From Fodinibius sediminis (GTDB lineage Bacteria; Bacteroidota; Rhodothermia; Balneolales; Balneolaceae): 64,000 nt of DNA. This document shows positions 1 through 8,450 of the stretch, piece after piece (the first letter of the stretch is position 1; each line of letters begins with the position of its first letter). The notes under the pieces were generated by a model, which was given only the letters and a program-made list of their open reading frames with translations, had not been told where the DNA came from and did not search any database. The position numbers and the translations under genes are program-made. The stretch is taken from the NCBI RefSeq assembly GCF_900182555.1, contig NZ_FXTH01000006.1:213567-277566 (forward strand), read 5' to 3'.

Positions 1-328
1 TTTCGCGGTATGCCAGGTCCGCAAGAAGGGCTGATGTGAACACTTTCGACAGGGAGCCAATTTCAAAAGCAGCGGTGTCATTACGAATGGTCTTCAACGT
101 GTCGTTCTTGCGTATGGCTCCGTAAAAAATGCTGTTCCTGTCGTTAATAAAAGCTATGGAAAGCTGGGTCAGGTTGGGATAGCAGCGGAGGGTACGGGCT
201 ATATTCTTTAGCTGGAGAGGAGTTATCCCCGGTCGATCCTGTAGAGTGTCAATCGCTGCTTCCGGGTTGCTCACACTGCCGCAGCCGGAAATGATGGCAA
301 CGCAAAGAATGACGAATAGTTTTCTCAT
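1..328 (-). CDS. Serine hydrolase of the beta-lactamase/PBP-like family, lipoprotein (C-terminus cut off by window edge)
   Basis: Translating the minus strand from an ATG at 328 gives 109 residues before the window ends, so only the N-terminus is visible. The protein opens with a short hydrophobic signal and a lipobox ending at Cys16 (I-S-G-C), so it is probably a membrane-anchored lipoprotein. Residues 89-98 read F-E-I-G-S-L-S-K-V-F, matching the SxxK active-site motif of class C beta-lactamases and related esterases/DD-peptidases, with Ser92 and Lys95 as the catalytic pair. An in-frame ATG at 352 is an alternative start, but it would place eight extra residues before the signal. Substrate cannot be told: peptidoglycan peptides, esters or beta-lactams are all possible in this family. 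Confidence 0.8.
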   Translation of the reverse strand, partial: MRKLFVILCVAIISGCGSVSNPEAAIDTLQDRPGITPLQLKNIARTLRCYPNLTQLSIAFINDRNSIFYGAIRKNDTLKTIRNDTAAFEIGSLSKVFTSALLADLAYRE

Positions 329-434
329 GGGTATAGCCAGTACGCGTCTCATCTGTTCATTGATTCTGCCGTATCCAGGTAAAACAGGAATAATCACTCT
401 TGCATTGCTCTTCAATAAACCTGTGAGGTAGCAT

Positions 435-845
435 TTATTCGAATTCGACGATATCTGCCCGGACGGTAATTTTTACTTTGGTATACAGAATCAGGTTCAG
501 GATGTCGGTATCGTAGCGTACATTTGTGAGCGCCAGTTTGCGGTCGGTATTCGGGCCATGGTCGCTTTCGTAGTTTGCCCACAGGTTTTCCAGTGCCTCG
601 GCGTACAGCATGCCGCTGCCTTCCACCCGGGCGATGGCCAGTGTAGTAGCTGCAAATCCATTGGAGTAGCTCAACCCAAGGAGGTAGGCGGCTTCCGATT
701 CGCCTGACACGCCGGGAGCTGCAATGGTATAATTGCCCTCGTTCAGATTGACGATAGTTTGATTGGCTGAGAGAAACGCTCCGGAGCTGGTACAGCCGGC
801 AAACAGGGCCGCGGAACACAGGAGTAGCAAGATTGGATTTTTCAT
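435..845 (-). CDS. DUF6567-like small lipoprotein
   Basis: This 136-residue protein starts with a typical lipoprotein signal whose lipobox ends at Cys18 (F-A-G-C). The mature part is small and soluble-looking, with an L-T-N-V-R-Y-D-T-D segment near residues 105-113 and a C-terminus ending in D-I-V-E-F-E. From memory this resembles the DUF6567 family of Bacteroidota lipoproteins, which has no known function; I could not run a search. It lies on the same strand as the serine hydrolase downstream, separated by about 106 bases, so co-transcription is possible but not shown. A larger overlapping reading frame (412-819) has no signal peptide and is judged a shadow. Confidence 0.72.
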   Translation of the reverse strand: MKNPILLLLCSAALFAGCTSSGAFLSANQTIVNLNEGNYTIAAPGVSGESEAAYLLGLSYSNGFAATTLAIARVEGSGMLYAEALENLWANYESDHGPNTDRKLALTNVRYDTDILNLILYTKVKITVRADIVEFE

Positions 846-1030
846 CAGACGCTTATTTTAATAATTGGTTATGGTTATGCCGGTAAATAGTCATTTTTCA
901 AAATGGCAGCTGTAGGGCATTACCTGTACCAATTGTAATCGTATGTTTGTATTCCCGGCTGTGAGCAGTAGGCGATTACCTTACAACGAATTAGCAGGTA
1001 TCCCTTCCCCTTCCGGTCTGACAAAGGCGT

Positions 1031-1762
1031 ATGATGGATGGTAACTTGTATTTCAATACATCAGCGATGGGGGATTTCCCTTTTACCACAGAACAATTTC
1101 TGCAAGTGTTCCGGGAGTACAATCAGGCCATTTGGCCGGCCCAGGGGGTCGGGTATATGCTCGGGGGTGTGATCCTGTGGTTACTGGTCAACAAGAGGCG
1201 GGGATCGGCAGATACCTATATCAACAGCATTCTTGGCCTGTTTTGGATCTGGATGGGGGTGGCCTATCACATGGTTTTTTTTGCCGCCATAAATCCTGCG
1301 GCCTATATATTCGGCACCTTTTTTATGGTCCAGGGGATTGCTTTTGTGATGCTCAGTCGAAGTGAAGTAAAACTCTACTATGGATTCCACAGAGACAGCT
1401 ACGGGAGTACGGGGATGCTGTTTATCCTCTACGCGATGGTTATCTATCCGGTTCTCGGCTACTTGCTGGGGCATGGTTACCCCGAATCGCCGGTGTTTGG
1501 TGTAGCCCCGTGTCCTACTACCATATTCACGTTTGGGGTGCTCCTCCAGGCCCGGGGGGGCGTGCCGCTGTGGCTGCTGGTCATACCGGCCTTCTGGTCG
1601 CTGATCGGTTTTTCCGCCGCCTTGCACCTCACGATCTACGAGGATGTGGGACTTGTCATCGCCGGCGTGGGGGGCGTACTCATGCTGTGGTATCGCAACG
1701 GGCGACCGAACAACACTCCCGCCGCCGATCCCGGGCGAGCGGCCAAAAGTTCCAAATTATAA
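1031..1762 (+). CDS. DUF6064 family integral membrane protein
   Basis: The 243-residue product is very hydrophobic, with about seven predicted membrane spans beginning near residue 40 and a polar, proline- and alanine-rich tail. The N-terminal pattern F-T-x-E-Q-F-L-Q-V-F-x-x-Y-N-Q-A-x-W-P-A-Q is what I recall from the DUF6064 family, which has no assigned function. The start at 1031 is used because an AAAGG-like stretch lies just before it; a second ATG at 1067 (M-G-D-F-P-F) would give a more typical family N-terminus and is a serious alternative. Two further small genes follow on the same strand at 1901 and 2075, forming a possible membrane-protein cassette. Confidence 0.78.
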   Translation: MMDGNLYFNTSAMGDFPFTTEQFLQVFREYNQAIWPAQGVGYMLGGVILWLLVNKRRGSADTYINSILGLFWIWMGVAYHMVFFAAINPAAYIFGTFFMVQGIAFVMLSRSEVKLYYGFHRDSYGSTGMLFILYAMVIYPVLGYLLGHGYPESPVFGVAPCPTTIFTFGVLLQARGGVPLWLLVIPAFWSLIGFSAALHLTIYEDVGLVIAGVGGVLMLWYRNGRPNNTPAADPGRAAKSSKL

Positions 1763-1900
1763 GACAGGCAGAATTGTGGATACTCCACAAACGAAGGCGC
1801 TAAATCCTTACACCGCTCTTGGGGTTTGTACCCTGGAGGGGTGCAGCAGGAACTGATATTTTTGAACCTGAAAGCCGATACATCCATAGAACAGGGAGAT

Positions 1901-2068
1901 ATGACTATAAATAAAGGATGGCACAAAAAGCATCCAATGCCTGAGAAGCCAACGCTGGAACAGCGAATTGAATGGCATATTCAGCATGCGCAAAACTGCA
2001 CATGCCGCGATATACCGGAAACAATCAAGGCTGAGATAGCCCGGCGTAAAACCAGCGGTCATCAGTAA
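1901..2068 (+). CDS. Small conserved hypothetical protein (55 aa)
   Basis: The reading frame is open from 1826, but the likely start is the ATG at 1901, directly preceded by a GGGAG ribosome-binding site. That gives a 55-residue soluble protein beginning M-T-I-N-K-G-W-H-K-K-H-P-M-P. It has a W-H-I-Q-H-A-Q-N-C-T-C-R segment; the C-x-C and nearby histidines could bind a metal, but this is only suggested by composition. No function is recognised. It ends seven bases before the next membrane-protein gene and is probably translated with it. Confidence 0.6.
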   Translation: MTINKGWHKKHPMPEKPTLEQRIEWHIQHAQNCTCRDIPETIKAEIARRKTSGHQ

Positions 2069-2074
2069 TATACA

Positions 2075-2572
2075 ATGAAAGGACTGGAGATATATCTTAT
2101 CCCGTGCGCGGTATCCAATGTCATCGGTCTGCTGATACTTTGGGCTGCTTATAAAAAGCCAAAACTTGCAAGGGGGCTCTTTTCCCTGCTGTTTGGCTGG
2201 GCGTGTTGGTATAATTTCACTACGGCCTTTGAATCTCCTCAAATGTATCTGGAATATGCCACTATGTCCATTCCCTTGTACAGCGACTTTATCGAGGGCT
2301 GGTTCAAAGATCATATTACGATTATGGTAAGTGCTATAGCCATCGGCCAGGGGCTTATTGCCCTTGGCATACTGCTCCAGGGCTGGTGGGTCAGGCTGGC
2401 TTGCCTGGGAATCATCATCTTTTTGATAAGTATCGCCCCGCTTGGCGTCGGTGCCGGATTTCCGTTTTCAATTACAGTCTCTGTTGCTGCCTACCGGGTT
2501 ATGAGGAAGGACGACAAAGCTTTTTTGATGAAATGGAAGCCGATGCATACATCACATGTGGATCCTTACTGA
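2075..2572 (+). CDS. Hypothetical integral membrane protein (165 aa)
   Basis: The protein has about five hydrophobic segments (roughly residues 5-25, 32-50, 80-100, 105-125 and 127-145) and a basic cytoplasmic-looking C-terminus. I do not recognise a family. It follows the 55-residue gene by six bases and may belong to the same transcript as the DUF6064 gene upstream. The tight spacing, hydrophobicity and absence of a competing frame support it as a real gene, but there is nothing in the sequence that indicates a substrate or role. Confidence 0.65.
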   Translation: MKGLEIYLIPCAVSNVIGLLILWAAYKKPKLARGLFSLLFGWACWYNFTTAFESPQMYLEYATMSIPLYSDFIEGWFKDHITIMVSAIAIGQGLIALGILLQGWWVRLACLGIIIFLISIAPLGVGAGFPFSITVSVAAYRVMRKDDKAFLMKWKPMHTSHVDPY

Positions 2573-2662
2573 ATGAGAGGAGGAGGTGATGTCAGCTTCT
2601 GGGATATTGAGCTGATACCCGGTAAATGATGGTACATCACGGATGTGCAACAGGTGTAGAGG

Positions 2663-3733
2663 ATGGAAATAATATCGGAAGCTATGGGGAAAAAGATAGT
2701 CGGATTGGCGATGCCTACCGGGACTTTTTTGGTTCTTTTGCTGATTATATCTTCATGCAGGGGTACAACGCAGAACATTCCGGGAGACGGTGTGGCAGAG
2801 CTGCTTGCCATCGAAATTGGAGGGATGCAACAGTGGGTTTTAATCAGGGGTGCAAACAGGAACAATCCAGTTTTGCTTTGGCTTCATGGGGGACCCGGAG
2901 CCGCCCAGATGCCCATACACGATGCTTTTACCAGTGAGCTGGAAGAAGAGTATATTGTTGTTCACTGGGATCAGCGGGGAGCAGGAAAATCCAATCATCG
3001 TGGTTTTGCGGAAGAAACGATGGAGATGGCGCAATTTGTTTTGGATGTTCATGAAGTGACGCAGTATCTGAAAAAACGGTTTGACCGCGAAAAGATCTAC
3101 CTCCTGGGTCATTCCTGGGGTACCACGCTGGGAATCCAGGCCGTCTACCGCTATCCGGGGGATTACAGGGCGTTCATCTCTGTAGCTCAAGTGGTGCACC
3201 CGCAGAGAGCCGATAAAATATCCTACCAGTGGCTGCGTAATCAGGTAGAGAAAGAGGGAGCAAAAGAAGACAGGCGAAAGCTTGCTGAACTGGGTCTTCC
3301 CCCTTTTGAGGAGCACGATCGCTATGTGAAATTTGCAAAAATGAAGGATGCCTTTGGCGGCGGGATGGATGCCCCATTTTTTAAGCTCCTCTGGAAATCG
3401 CTGGGAACCGCCATATACAGTTTTTCAGACTATATAGCATGGCTGAAAGGCGCCAGCCGAGGCAGCGGTCCGATGTGGAACGAAACCAGAGAGATGAACC
3501 TGTTTACTGAAATTGATACACTTCAGATCCCGGTATTCTTTTTCACCGGCGTGCACGATTATAATACGCCCTGTGTGCTGGTCAAGGAATATTATCAGTT
3601 TGTTCAAGCCCCTCGGGGCAAGGTCCTGATATCATTCAGGCATTCCGCTCATACTCCCTTTATTGCTGAAACAGTACGGTTTAACCGAGAGGTAATACGG
3701 GTTAAGCAACAAATAGAACGGCAGCAGCCATGA
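2663..3733 (+). CDS. Alpha/beta hydrolase, prolyl-iminopeptidase-like lipoprotein
   Basis: This 356-residue protein has the marks of an alpha/beta hydrolase of the proline iminopeptidase branch: oxyanion-hole H-G-G-P-G at residues 75-79, H-W-D-Q-R-G-A-G-K-S at 101-110 and the nucleophile elbow G-H-S-W-G at 149-153, with Ser151 as nucleophile. A late F-T-G-V-H-D-Y and R-H-S-A-H carry the probable acid and histidine. The N-terminus is a hydrophobic signal ending in I-S-S-C (Cys32), so it is probably a lipoprotein acting outside the cytoplasm. An internal ATG at residue 8 is an equally plausible start. Its stop overlaps the start of the following barrel protein (ATGA), which implies translational coupling. 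Peptide or ester substrate is unknown. Confidence 0.85.
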   Translation: MEIISEAMGKKIVGLAMPTGTFLVLLLIISSCRGTTQNIPGDGVAELLAIEIGGMQQWVLIRGANRNNPVLLWLHGGPGAAQMPIHDAFTSELEEEYIVVHWDQRGAGKSNHRGFAEETMEMAQFVLDVHEVTQYLKKRFDREKIYLLGHSWGTTLGIQAVYRYPGDYRAFISVAQVVHPQRADKISYQWLRNQVEKEGAKEDRRKLAELGLPPFEEHDRYVKFAKMKDAFGGGMDAPFFKLLWKSLGTAIYSFSDYIAWLKGASRGSGPMWNETREMNLFTEIDTLQIPVFFFTGVHDYNTPCVLVKEYYQFVQAPRGKVLISFRHSAHTPFIAETVRFNREVIRVKQQIERQQP

Positions 3734-4845
3734 GAAAAATCAGGGCGATAATCCTTTTTTCCTTGTTAATGATGCTTGCAGTGTTGCAGCCTGGAAGCGC
3801 CCAGGATAGTACGGCTGTCTCAGAATCTGAATACAAAAACAAGATTCTTCTTCTTCCGGCCATAGGATCGAGCCCGGAAACTGGATTCATGTTCGGGGCC
3901 GTTGCGGTCGCACAGTTTAAGATGGGTTCGGCTGGACTTGAAACCCGATCGTCAAGTGTCCTGGTTTCGGCGATCTATACAGTCAAAAAACAGATTCTGT
4001 TGAGCATGCTTCCCGATATTGTATGGACGGGTGAAACGTGGATAGCAAGCGGCAATTATTTTGTCAACTATTTCCCTGAGAGTTACTGGGGCGTGGGACC
4101 ATCAACCGATAAAGATGATGAGGTCACGGTGCTGTATACCCAGGTGAATCTGGAACAGCAGTTATTAAGGCAGGTTGCAGCCGGATTCTTTACGGGACCT
4201 TATCTGCGCTGGTCAAAACTGTATAATCTGACATTTGAGGATACGAAAGGAAATCGAATAGCTGTTCCCGATGTCCGGGGCGCAGAAGGAGTGGTGACTG
4301 CGGGGGGCGGATGGATCGCGAGATGGGACCGCCGCAACAGCAATATGACGCCTACCAGAAATCACTTTGTGCAAATAACGCTGCTGGGCCAGCCGGCCTG
4401 GTCGGGGAACTCTCATTACTATATGCTCTACGAGTTGGATGCACGTAAATACGTGCCCCTGAAGAAGGAGGCCAGATCCGTATTGGCGCTACAGGCTTTA
4501 ATTCAGCTTCATTCCGGTTCCCCTCCATTCAGTGATATGGCATTGTTGGGTGGTGATCGTATCAACCGGGGCTACTACCGCGGCCGGTACCGTGACCAAA
4601 ATGCAGCGCAGGCACAGGCAGAGTTAAGGCAAAATTTAAGGGGCAGACTTGGTATTGCCGTTTTTGCTGCTACAGGAGAAGTCTGGAGGCGGTTTGAAAA
4701 TATCAGCTTTGCTACGTACAAATGGACGATGGGTGCAGGCCTGCGTTTGAACCTGAACAGGGAGGACCCGACAAACCTTCGGATTGATGTTGGCTTTAAT
4801 AAAGAGTCGATTGGATTTTATCTGCAATTCGGAGAAGCTTTTTAA
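3730..4845 (+). CDS. BamA/TamA-type outer-membrane beta-barrel protein (surface antigen domain)
   Basis: A 371-residue protein with a cleavable signal peptide (cut likely after G-S-A, residue 24) and alternating-hydrophobicity strands through to the end. The repeated patterns, such as P-x-x-G-x-S-P-E-T-G-F-x-F-G-A near residue 45 and the D-R-I-N-R-G-Y-Y-R-G-R-Y-R-D near residue 276, match the C-terminal barrel of the BamA/TamA/Omp85 'bacterial surface antigen' family. No POTRA domains precede the barrel, so it is a short, barrel-only member and probably not the essential BamA. It overlaps the upstream hydrolase gene by four bases, so the two likely work together at the cell surface. Family assignment is from pattern recognition. 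Confidence 0.8.
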   Translation: MRKIRAIILFSLLMMLAVLQPGSAQDSTAVSESEYKNKILLLPAIGSSPETGFMFGAVAVAQFKMGSAGLETRSSSVLVSAIYTVKKQILLSMLPDIVWTGETWIASGNYFVNYFPESYWGVGPSTDKDDEVTVLYTQVNLEQQLLRQVAAGFFTGPYLRWSKLYNLTFEDTKGNRIAVPDVRGAEGVVTAGGGWIARWDRRNSNMTPTRNHFVQITLLGQPAWSGNSHYYMLYELDARKYVPLKKEARSVLALQALIQLHSGSPPFSDMALLGGDRINRGYYRGRYRDQNAAQAQAELRQNLRGRLGIAVFAATGEVWRRFENISFATYKWTMGAGLRLNLNREDPTNLRIDVGFNKESIGFYLQFGEAF

Positions 4846-4940
4846 TGTTGGGCCCGAGGCTGATCCCGGTGTAACAATAAGCTGCTGTTTTCGTGTGCCT
4901 TAGGTAAACCAGTTTCAATTTTTAAAAGGAGACGAAACAT

Positions 4941-5594
4941 ATGCACACATTGAACATCTTTTGTAGCCGGTGGTTCACAGGCATTGTCATGGTTACCGCT
5001 CTGATAGTGGCCAATCAGGCAAAGGCCCAGACGGAAATAGAGACGGCCCCTGATACACTGACCCAGACGGTCCTCATTCATCCTGTTATCGCCGATGATC
5101 ATATTGTGAGCTCGGAACACACCTATAATTCAGACCTGCGGCTCGGCGACCAGATCGCAAGAGACTTTTCCATAGCTAAAATAAATAAACACGGCATTCT
5201 GCGTCGTTTCAAAGGGCAGGGCCTTACCAATGAAGACTGGTACGGATGGCGCAAAAAGGTGTTGGCTCCTATCAGCGGGAGGATCACGAGAGTCAACCAT
5301 CCCGATACGACCAACAGGCCGGGAGTGATGAACCGGGAGGCGCAGCCGGGACTGGTGTTCTTTCAACGTGCGGACAGCACCGTGGTTATTTATGCCCATG
5401 TGCGCGAGATTGAGGTCGAAGAAGGAGAACAGGTCAAGGCCGGCGAGGTTATCGGCCGGGTGGGGAATAATGGCAATTCAAGAGCTCCGCATATCCATGT
5501 GGGTGCATGGAAGGAGGAAACGCCCCTTCAGATCCAGGTGGATCTCTATGCCGAGCACCGCGACGGGCAGCCGTCCGAAAAGAGAGCAGAGTAG
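4941..5594 (+). CDS. Secreted M23-family-like peptidase domain protein, motif 1 not canonical
   Basis: The 217-residue protein has an N-terminal signal peptide (residues 1-29) and a C-terminal lysostaphin/M23-like fold. Residues 107-112 (V-L-A-P-I-S-G) start the domain, Y-A-H at 151-153 and V-K-A-G-E-V-I-G-x-V-G-N-x-G follow, and H-I-H-V-G at 184-188 matches the HxH zinc motif. The first zinc motif HxxxD is not visible in its usual form; only N-H-P-D around 119-122 is available. The protein may therefore be a non-catalytic peptidoglycan-binding relative or a member with altered ligands. A purine-rich AAAAGGAGACG lies just upstream of the start. It is probably periplasmic. Confidence 0.7.
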   Translation: MHTLNIFCSRWFTGIVMVTALIVANQAKAQTEIETAPDTLTQTVLIHPVIADDHIVSSEHTYNSDLRLGDQIARDFSIAKINKHGILRRFKGQGLTNEDWYGWRKKVLAPISGRITRVNHPDTTNRPGVMNREAQPGLVFFQRADSTVVIYAHVREIEVEEGEQVKAGEVIGRVGNNGNSRAPHIHVGAWKEETPLQIQVDLYAEHRDGQPSEKRAE

Positions 5595-5881
5595 TTTAAT
5601 GCGAATTATCTATATATCACCTCCAGGGTTTCTTATCCAGCCATGGAAGAGTAAGGGGATTATAGTTCCAGGGATAAGAGGCTTATTGTAATACGGATGG
5701 GCTGATGGGCTGGGAGAACAGTGTACACCTTTCCGGAAGGTCCTCGCTGTTGTTCAGACTACCGGGGCATAGGAAATATCTATGAAAACAGCCTTTTTTT
5801 GTGGAAAAAATCATGATAACTTCTCGGCGGGATTTAATGGTAGTATCCCAGTTAACATATCAATAAGATAGCTTTTTATTT
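5595..5881. other. Intergenic stretch before the TonB-dependent receptor
   Basis: No supported gene lies here. A near-perfect palindrome (ACCTTTCCGGAAGGT) sits around 5728-5742 and could be an operator or a weak hairpin. I looked for a cobalamin riboswitch, because the receptor downstream is BtuB-like, and did not find the B12-box signature. An AT-rich segment just before 5882 probably carries the promoter. Confidence 0.35.
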
Positions 5882-7858
5882 ATGATTTCTTTCCCGAACA
5901 TTTTTCCCTTCCAAAAACAGGGCATCATCATTCATGCCTTTGCCCTTTGGCTGGTATTCTGTGCCTTGCCCGTAATGGCACAGCAGGCCGAAACCCTCGA
6001 CACGATGGTTGTTTCCAGGGAGCTGGTGGTGTCTTCAAGCCGGATCCCCCAGACGGCGGCAGCTTCAGGTCGCAACTTGACGATTATACCATACAAAACC
6101 ATTCAGAGTATGCCGGTACATACGGTTGATGAGGTGATTCGGTATGTATCGGGTGTTGAAGTACAGTCCCGGGGCGCTTTCGGGACCCAGTCAGACTTCA
6201 GTATCAGGGGAAGCACGTTTTCACAGGTATTGGTGATGGTGGATGGCGTACGCATCAATGATCCACTTACGGCGCATTTCAATTCCAACATCCCGGTGGC
6301 TCCCTCCGAGATCGAGCGCATCGAGGTGTTGCACGGGCCGGCAGCCGCGCAGTATGGAGCCGATGCGGTTGGAGGGGTTATCAACATTATTACGCGCACT
6401 TTTGCTCACTCAGAAGGAGAGCAGGTGACCAGTGCGGATGCCCGAATCGGCTATGGCCAGGATGAGCTTAAGATGGGCCAGGGCGGTTTTTTTCACCGTG
6501 GTGATAACTTTCGCATAGGGGGCGGGGGCATGTGGTATCATACGCCCGGACAGTCACTGGGTGAAGGGTATAGGAATCGGTTCAGTATTGGCAATGCATC
6601 CTTGTCCGCGGGCTTTCATCTCGGGCACGGCTGGGACCTTGCAGCCCGTACGGCCTACGATGACCGGGATTTCAATGCCCGGTATTTTTATACGGTCAGT
6701 CCCTATGATGAGGCTGTCGAACGGGTTACGGCCTGGTGGAATCAGCTGCAGCTTACCCAAAAGTCCGACCGGCAGGTGACAACCCTGAAGGGATCGTTCA
6801 AGCACAATGCCGATGATTTTGTTTTCAACCCGGAGTTCCCGGCCAATCATCATACCACGAATTTGTTGAATCTTCAGCTCTATCAGTACCGATCACTGTC
6901 CTCCCGTTGGGAATGGACATATGGGGCCCAGATGAGCAATCGTTTTATCCGCAGCAACGATCGCGGACGCCATAACGACTGGCATTATGCGGGCTTTTCA
7001 ATGGTTCAGTGGAAGCCCCGCGATCCGTTGACGCTGACGGGGAGTCTGCGGCTCGATCATGACGAGAATTACGGGACCGAATTGATGCCCCAGCTTAGTG
7101 CATCGTATGAAGGCAGTCGATGGATCCTTCGGGCTTCCGGGGGGCGAAGTATCCGTTCTGCCAGTTATACGGAGCGGTATATATCCAATAATCTTGAAGG
7201 ACCGTTAGCGGGGGGGCGAAATATCGGGAACCCCTGGCTGAAGGCGGAGCGGTCGTGGTCAGGCGAAGCCGGGCTTGATCTGTTTCCCGTACAGAATCTG
7301 CGGTTTTCTGCTACTGGATTTATCCGGTCTTCCTCCAACCTGATTGATTACGTGCTTACGAACTCGGGCAATATCCGCAATAACGAGAACCTGATTGATG
7401 ATACCGAGTACCTCTATGCCAATAACCTGAGCAGCGTACGAACAGCCGGTATAGAAACGGAACTCTCATTAAACAGGGAAGTCGGGAGCGGCTGGATCTT
7501 GAAAAGCCGCCTTGGGTACACCTTTGCCGATGCGTTGAACAAGGAAAAAATTGCTTCTAAATATATTTCCAATTACGCCCGGCACCTGGTGAACGGGATG
7601 CTGGCCTTGCAGCAGGGAGCCCTGGAGGTCGCCCTTAATGGACTCTGGAAACAGCGTGAAACAGACCGTGCCGAAGCAATAAGTGCGTATAAATCGCCGA
7701 GCTACAGCGTTTGGAATTTAAAAATAGGCTATACCTTCTATAAAAATGTGACTCTGGGCCTGGAGGTTGATAATGTATTTGATGAACGCTACCAGGATAT
7801 ACTGGGCGCCCGCATGCCCGGGCGATGGGCCATGGGGACGCTGAGCTGGGAACTTTGA
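5882..7858 (+). CDS. TonB-dependent outer-membrane receptor, BtuB/vitamin-type
   Basis: A 658-residue receptor with a signal peptide ending near residue 34, followed by a short TonB-box region (around E-T-L-D-T-M-V-V) and a plug domain. The plug carries the usual markers: I-P-Y-K-T-I-Q-S-M-P, S-I-R-G near residue 108, V-L-V-M-V-D-G-V-R-I-N-D at 116-127, I-E-R-I-E-V-L-x-G-P-A-A-A-Q-Y-G and G-G-V-I-N-I-I-T. The rest is a beta-barrel ending near D-N-V-F-D-E-R-Y and W-E-L. There is no N-terminal carboxypeptidase-like domain and no SusD partner, so it is unlike polysaccharide-uptake systems. The length and layout suit uptake of a cobalamin- or siderophore-sized ligand. No ABC transporter lies beside it to settle the ligand. 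Confidence 0.9.
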   Translation: MISFPNIFPFQKQGIIIHAFALWLVFCALPVMAQQAETLDTMVVSRELVVSSSRIPQTAAASGRNLTIIPYKTIQSMPVHTVDEVIRYVSGVEVQSRGAFGTQSDFSIRGSTFSQVLVMVDGVRINDPLTAHFNSNIPVAPSEIERIEVLHGPAAAQYGADAVGGVINIITRTFAHSEGEQVTSADARIGYGQDELKMGQGGFFHRGDNFRIGGGGMWYHTPGQSLGEGYRNRFSIGNASLSAGFHLGHGWDLAARTAYDDRDFNARYFYTVSPYDEAVERVTAWWNQLQLTQKSDRQVTTLKGSFKHNADDFVFNPEFPANHHTTNLLNLQLYQYRSLSSRWEWTYGAQMSNRFIRSNDRGRHNDWHYAGFSMVQWKPRDPLTLTGSLRLDHDENYGTELMPQLSASYEGSRWILRASGGRSIRSASYTERYISNNLEGPLAGGRNIGNPWLKAERSWSGEAGLDLFPVQNLRFSATGFIRSSSNLIDYVLTNSGNIRNNENLIDDTEYLYANNLSSVRTAGIETELSLNREVGSGWILKSRLGYTFADALNKEKIASKYISNYARHLVNGMLALQQGALEVALNGLWKQRETDRAEAISAYKSPSYSVWNLKIGYTFYKNVTLGLEVDNVFDERYQDILGARMPGRWAMGTLSWEL

Positions 7859-7984
7859 GACAGGACTGGAAAGAAGCAAAAGTTTTCGGCAGGTTGCCTG
7901 AGCCGGGAATCCGGATCCAGCCGACTGATATCACCATCTTTGAACAGGACCTGGTCAGCCTGGCAGAATTTCTTGTGAAAACAG

Positions 7985-8443
7985 ATGAATCTGGAACTTA
8001 AAATACCGCCCGCTGCAGTTGCGATTGGTTTCGGTATCATAATGTGGGCGCTGCAGCAGTGGCTGCCCATGTACTGGCCGCGTGGAGGGCTGTGGTTTTG
8101 GCCGGCTGTCGTCACCGCGTCGGCCGGGGTGGTGATGGGTATTCTGGGGCTCTTGGAGTTTTACAGGCATGCCACGACCATAAACCCGCATAAGCCTGCA
8201 AAGGCCAGTTCGCTGGTTGATTCCGGCGTCTACCGGCTGTCCAGGAACCCGATGTACCTGGCGCTGGCTTGTGTCCTGCTTTCCTGGGGCTTCTACCTGG
8301 GAAGCGCTGCAAGCTTGCTTTTGATCCCGCTGTTTGTCTGGTATATGAACCGATTTCAGATTATTCCCGAAGAACGAATCATGATTGAGAAATTCGGCGA
8401 TGCCTACCGCCGTTACCAGTCGGCTGTCCGCCGCTGGATATAG
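7985..8443 (+). CDS. Isoprenylcysteine carboxyl methyltransferase (ICMT/PEMT) family protein
   Basis: The 152-residue membrane protein has about four hydrophobic segments and the ICMT/PEMT signature G-V-Y-R-L-S-R-N-P-M-Y-L in its middle and P-E-E-R-I-M-I-E-K-F-G-D-A-Y-R-R-Y near the C-terminus. These motifs form the SAM-binding region in the family. In bacteria, such small members methylate unknown, usually lipid-like, acceptors. It follows the TonB receptor by 126 bases on the same strand and ends eight bases before a convergent thioredoxin gene. The reaction class is a family inference; the substrate is unknown. Confidence 0.85.
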   Translation: MNLELKIPPAAVAIGFGIIMWALQQWLPMYWPRGGLWFWPAVVTASAGVVMGILGLLEFYRHATTINPHKPAKASSLVDSGVYRLSRNPMYLALACVLLSWGFYLGSAASLLLIPLFVWYMNRFQIIPEERIMIEKFGDAYRRYQSAVRRWI

Positions 8444-8450
8444 GACGCTT

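Noticed and set aside
5595..5881. Cobalamin riboswitch upstream of the BtuB-like receptor
   Set aside because: The B12-box and core motifs are not found in the region.
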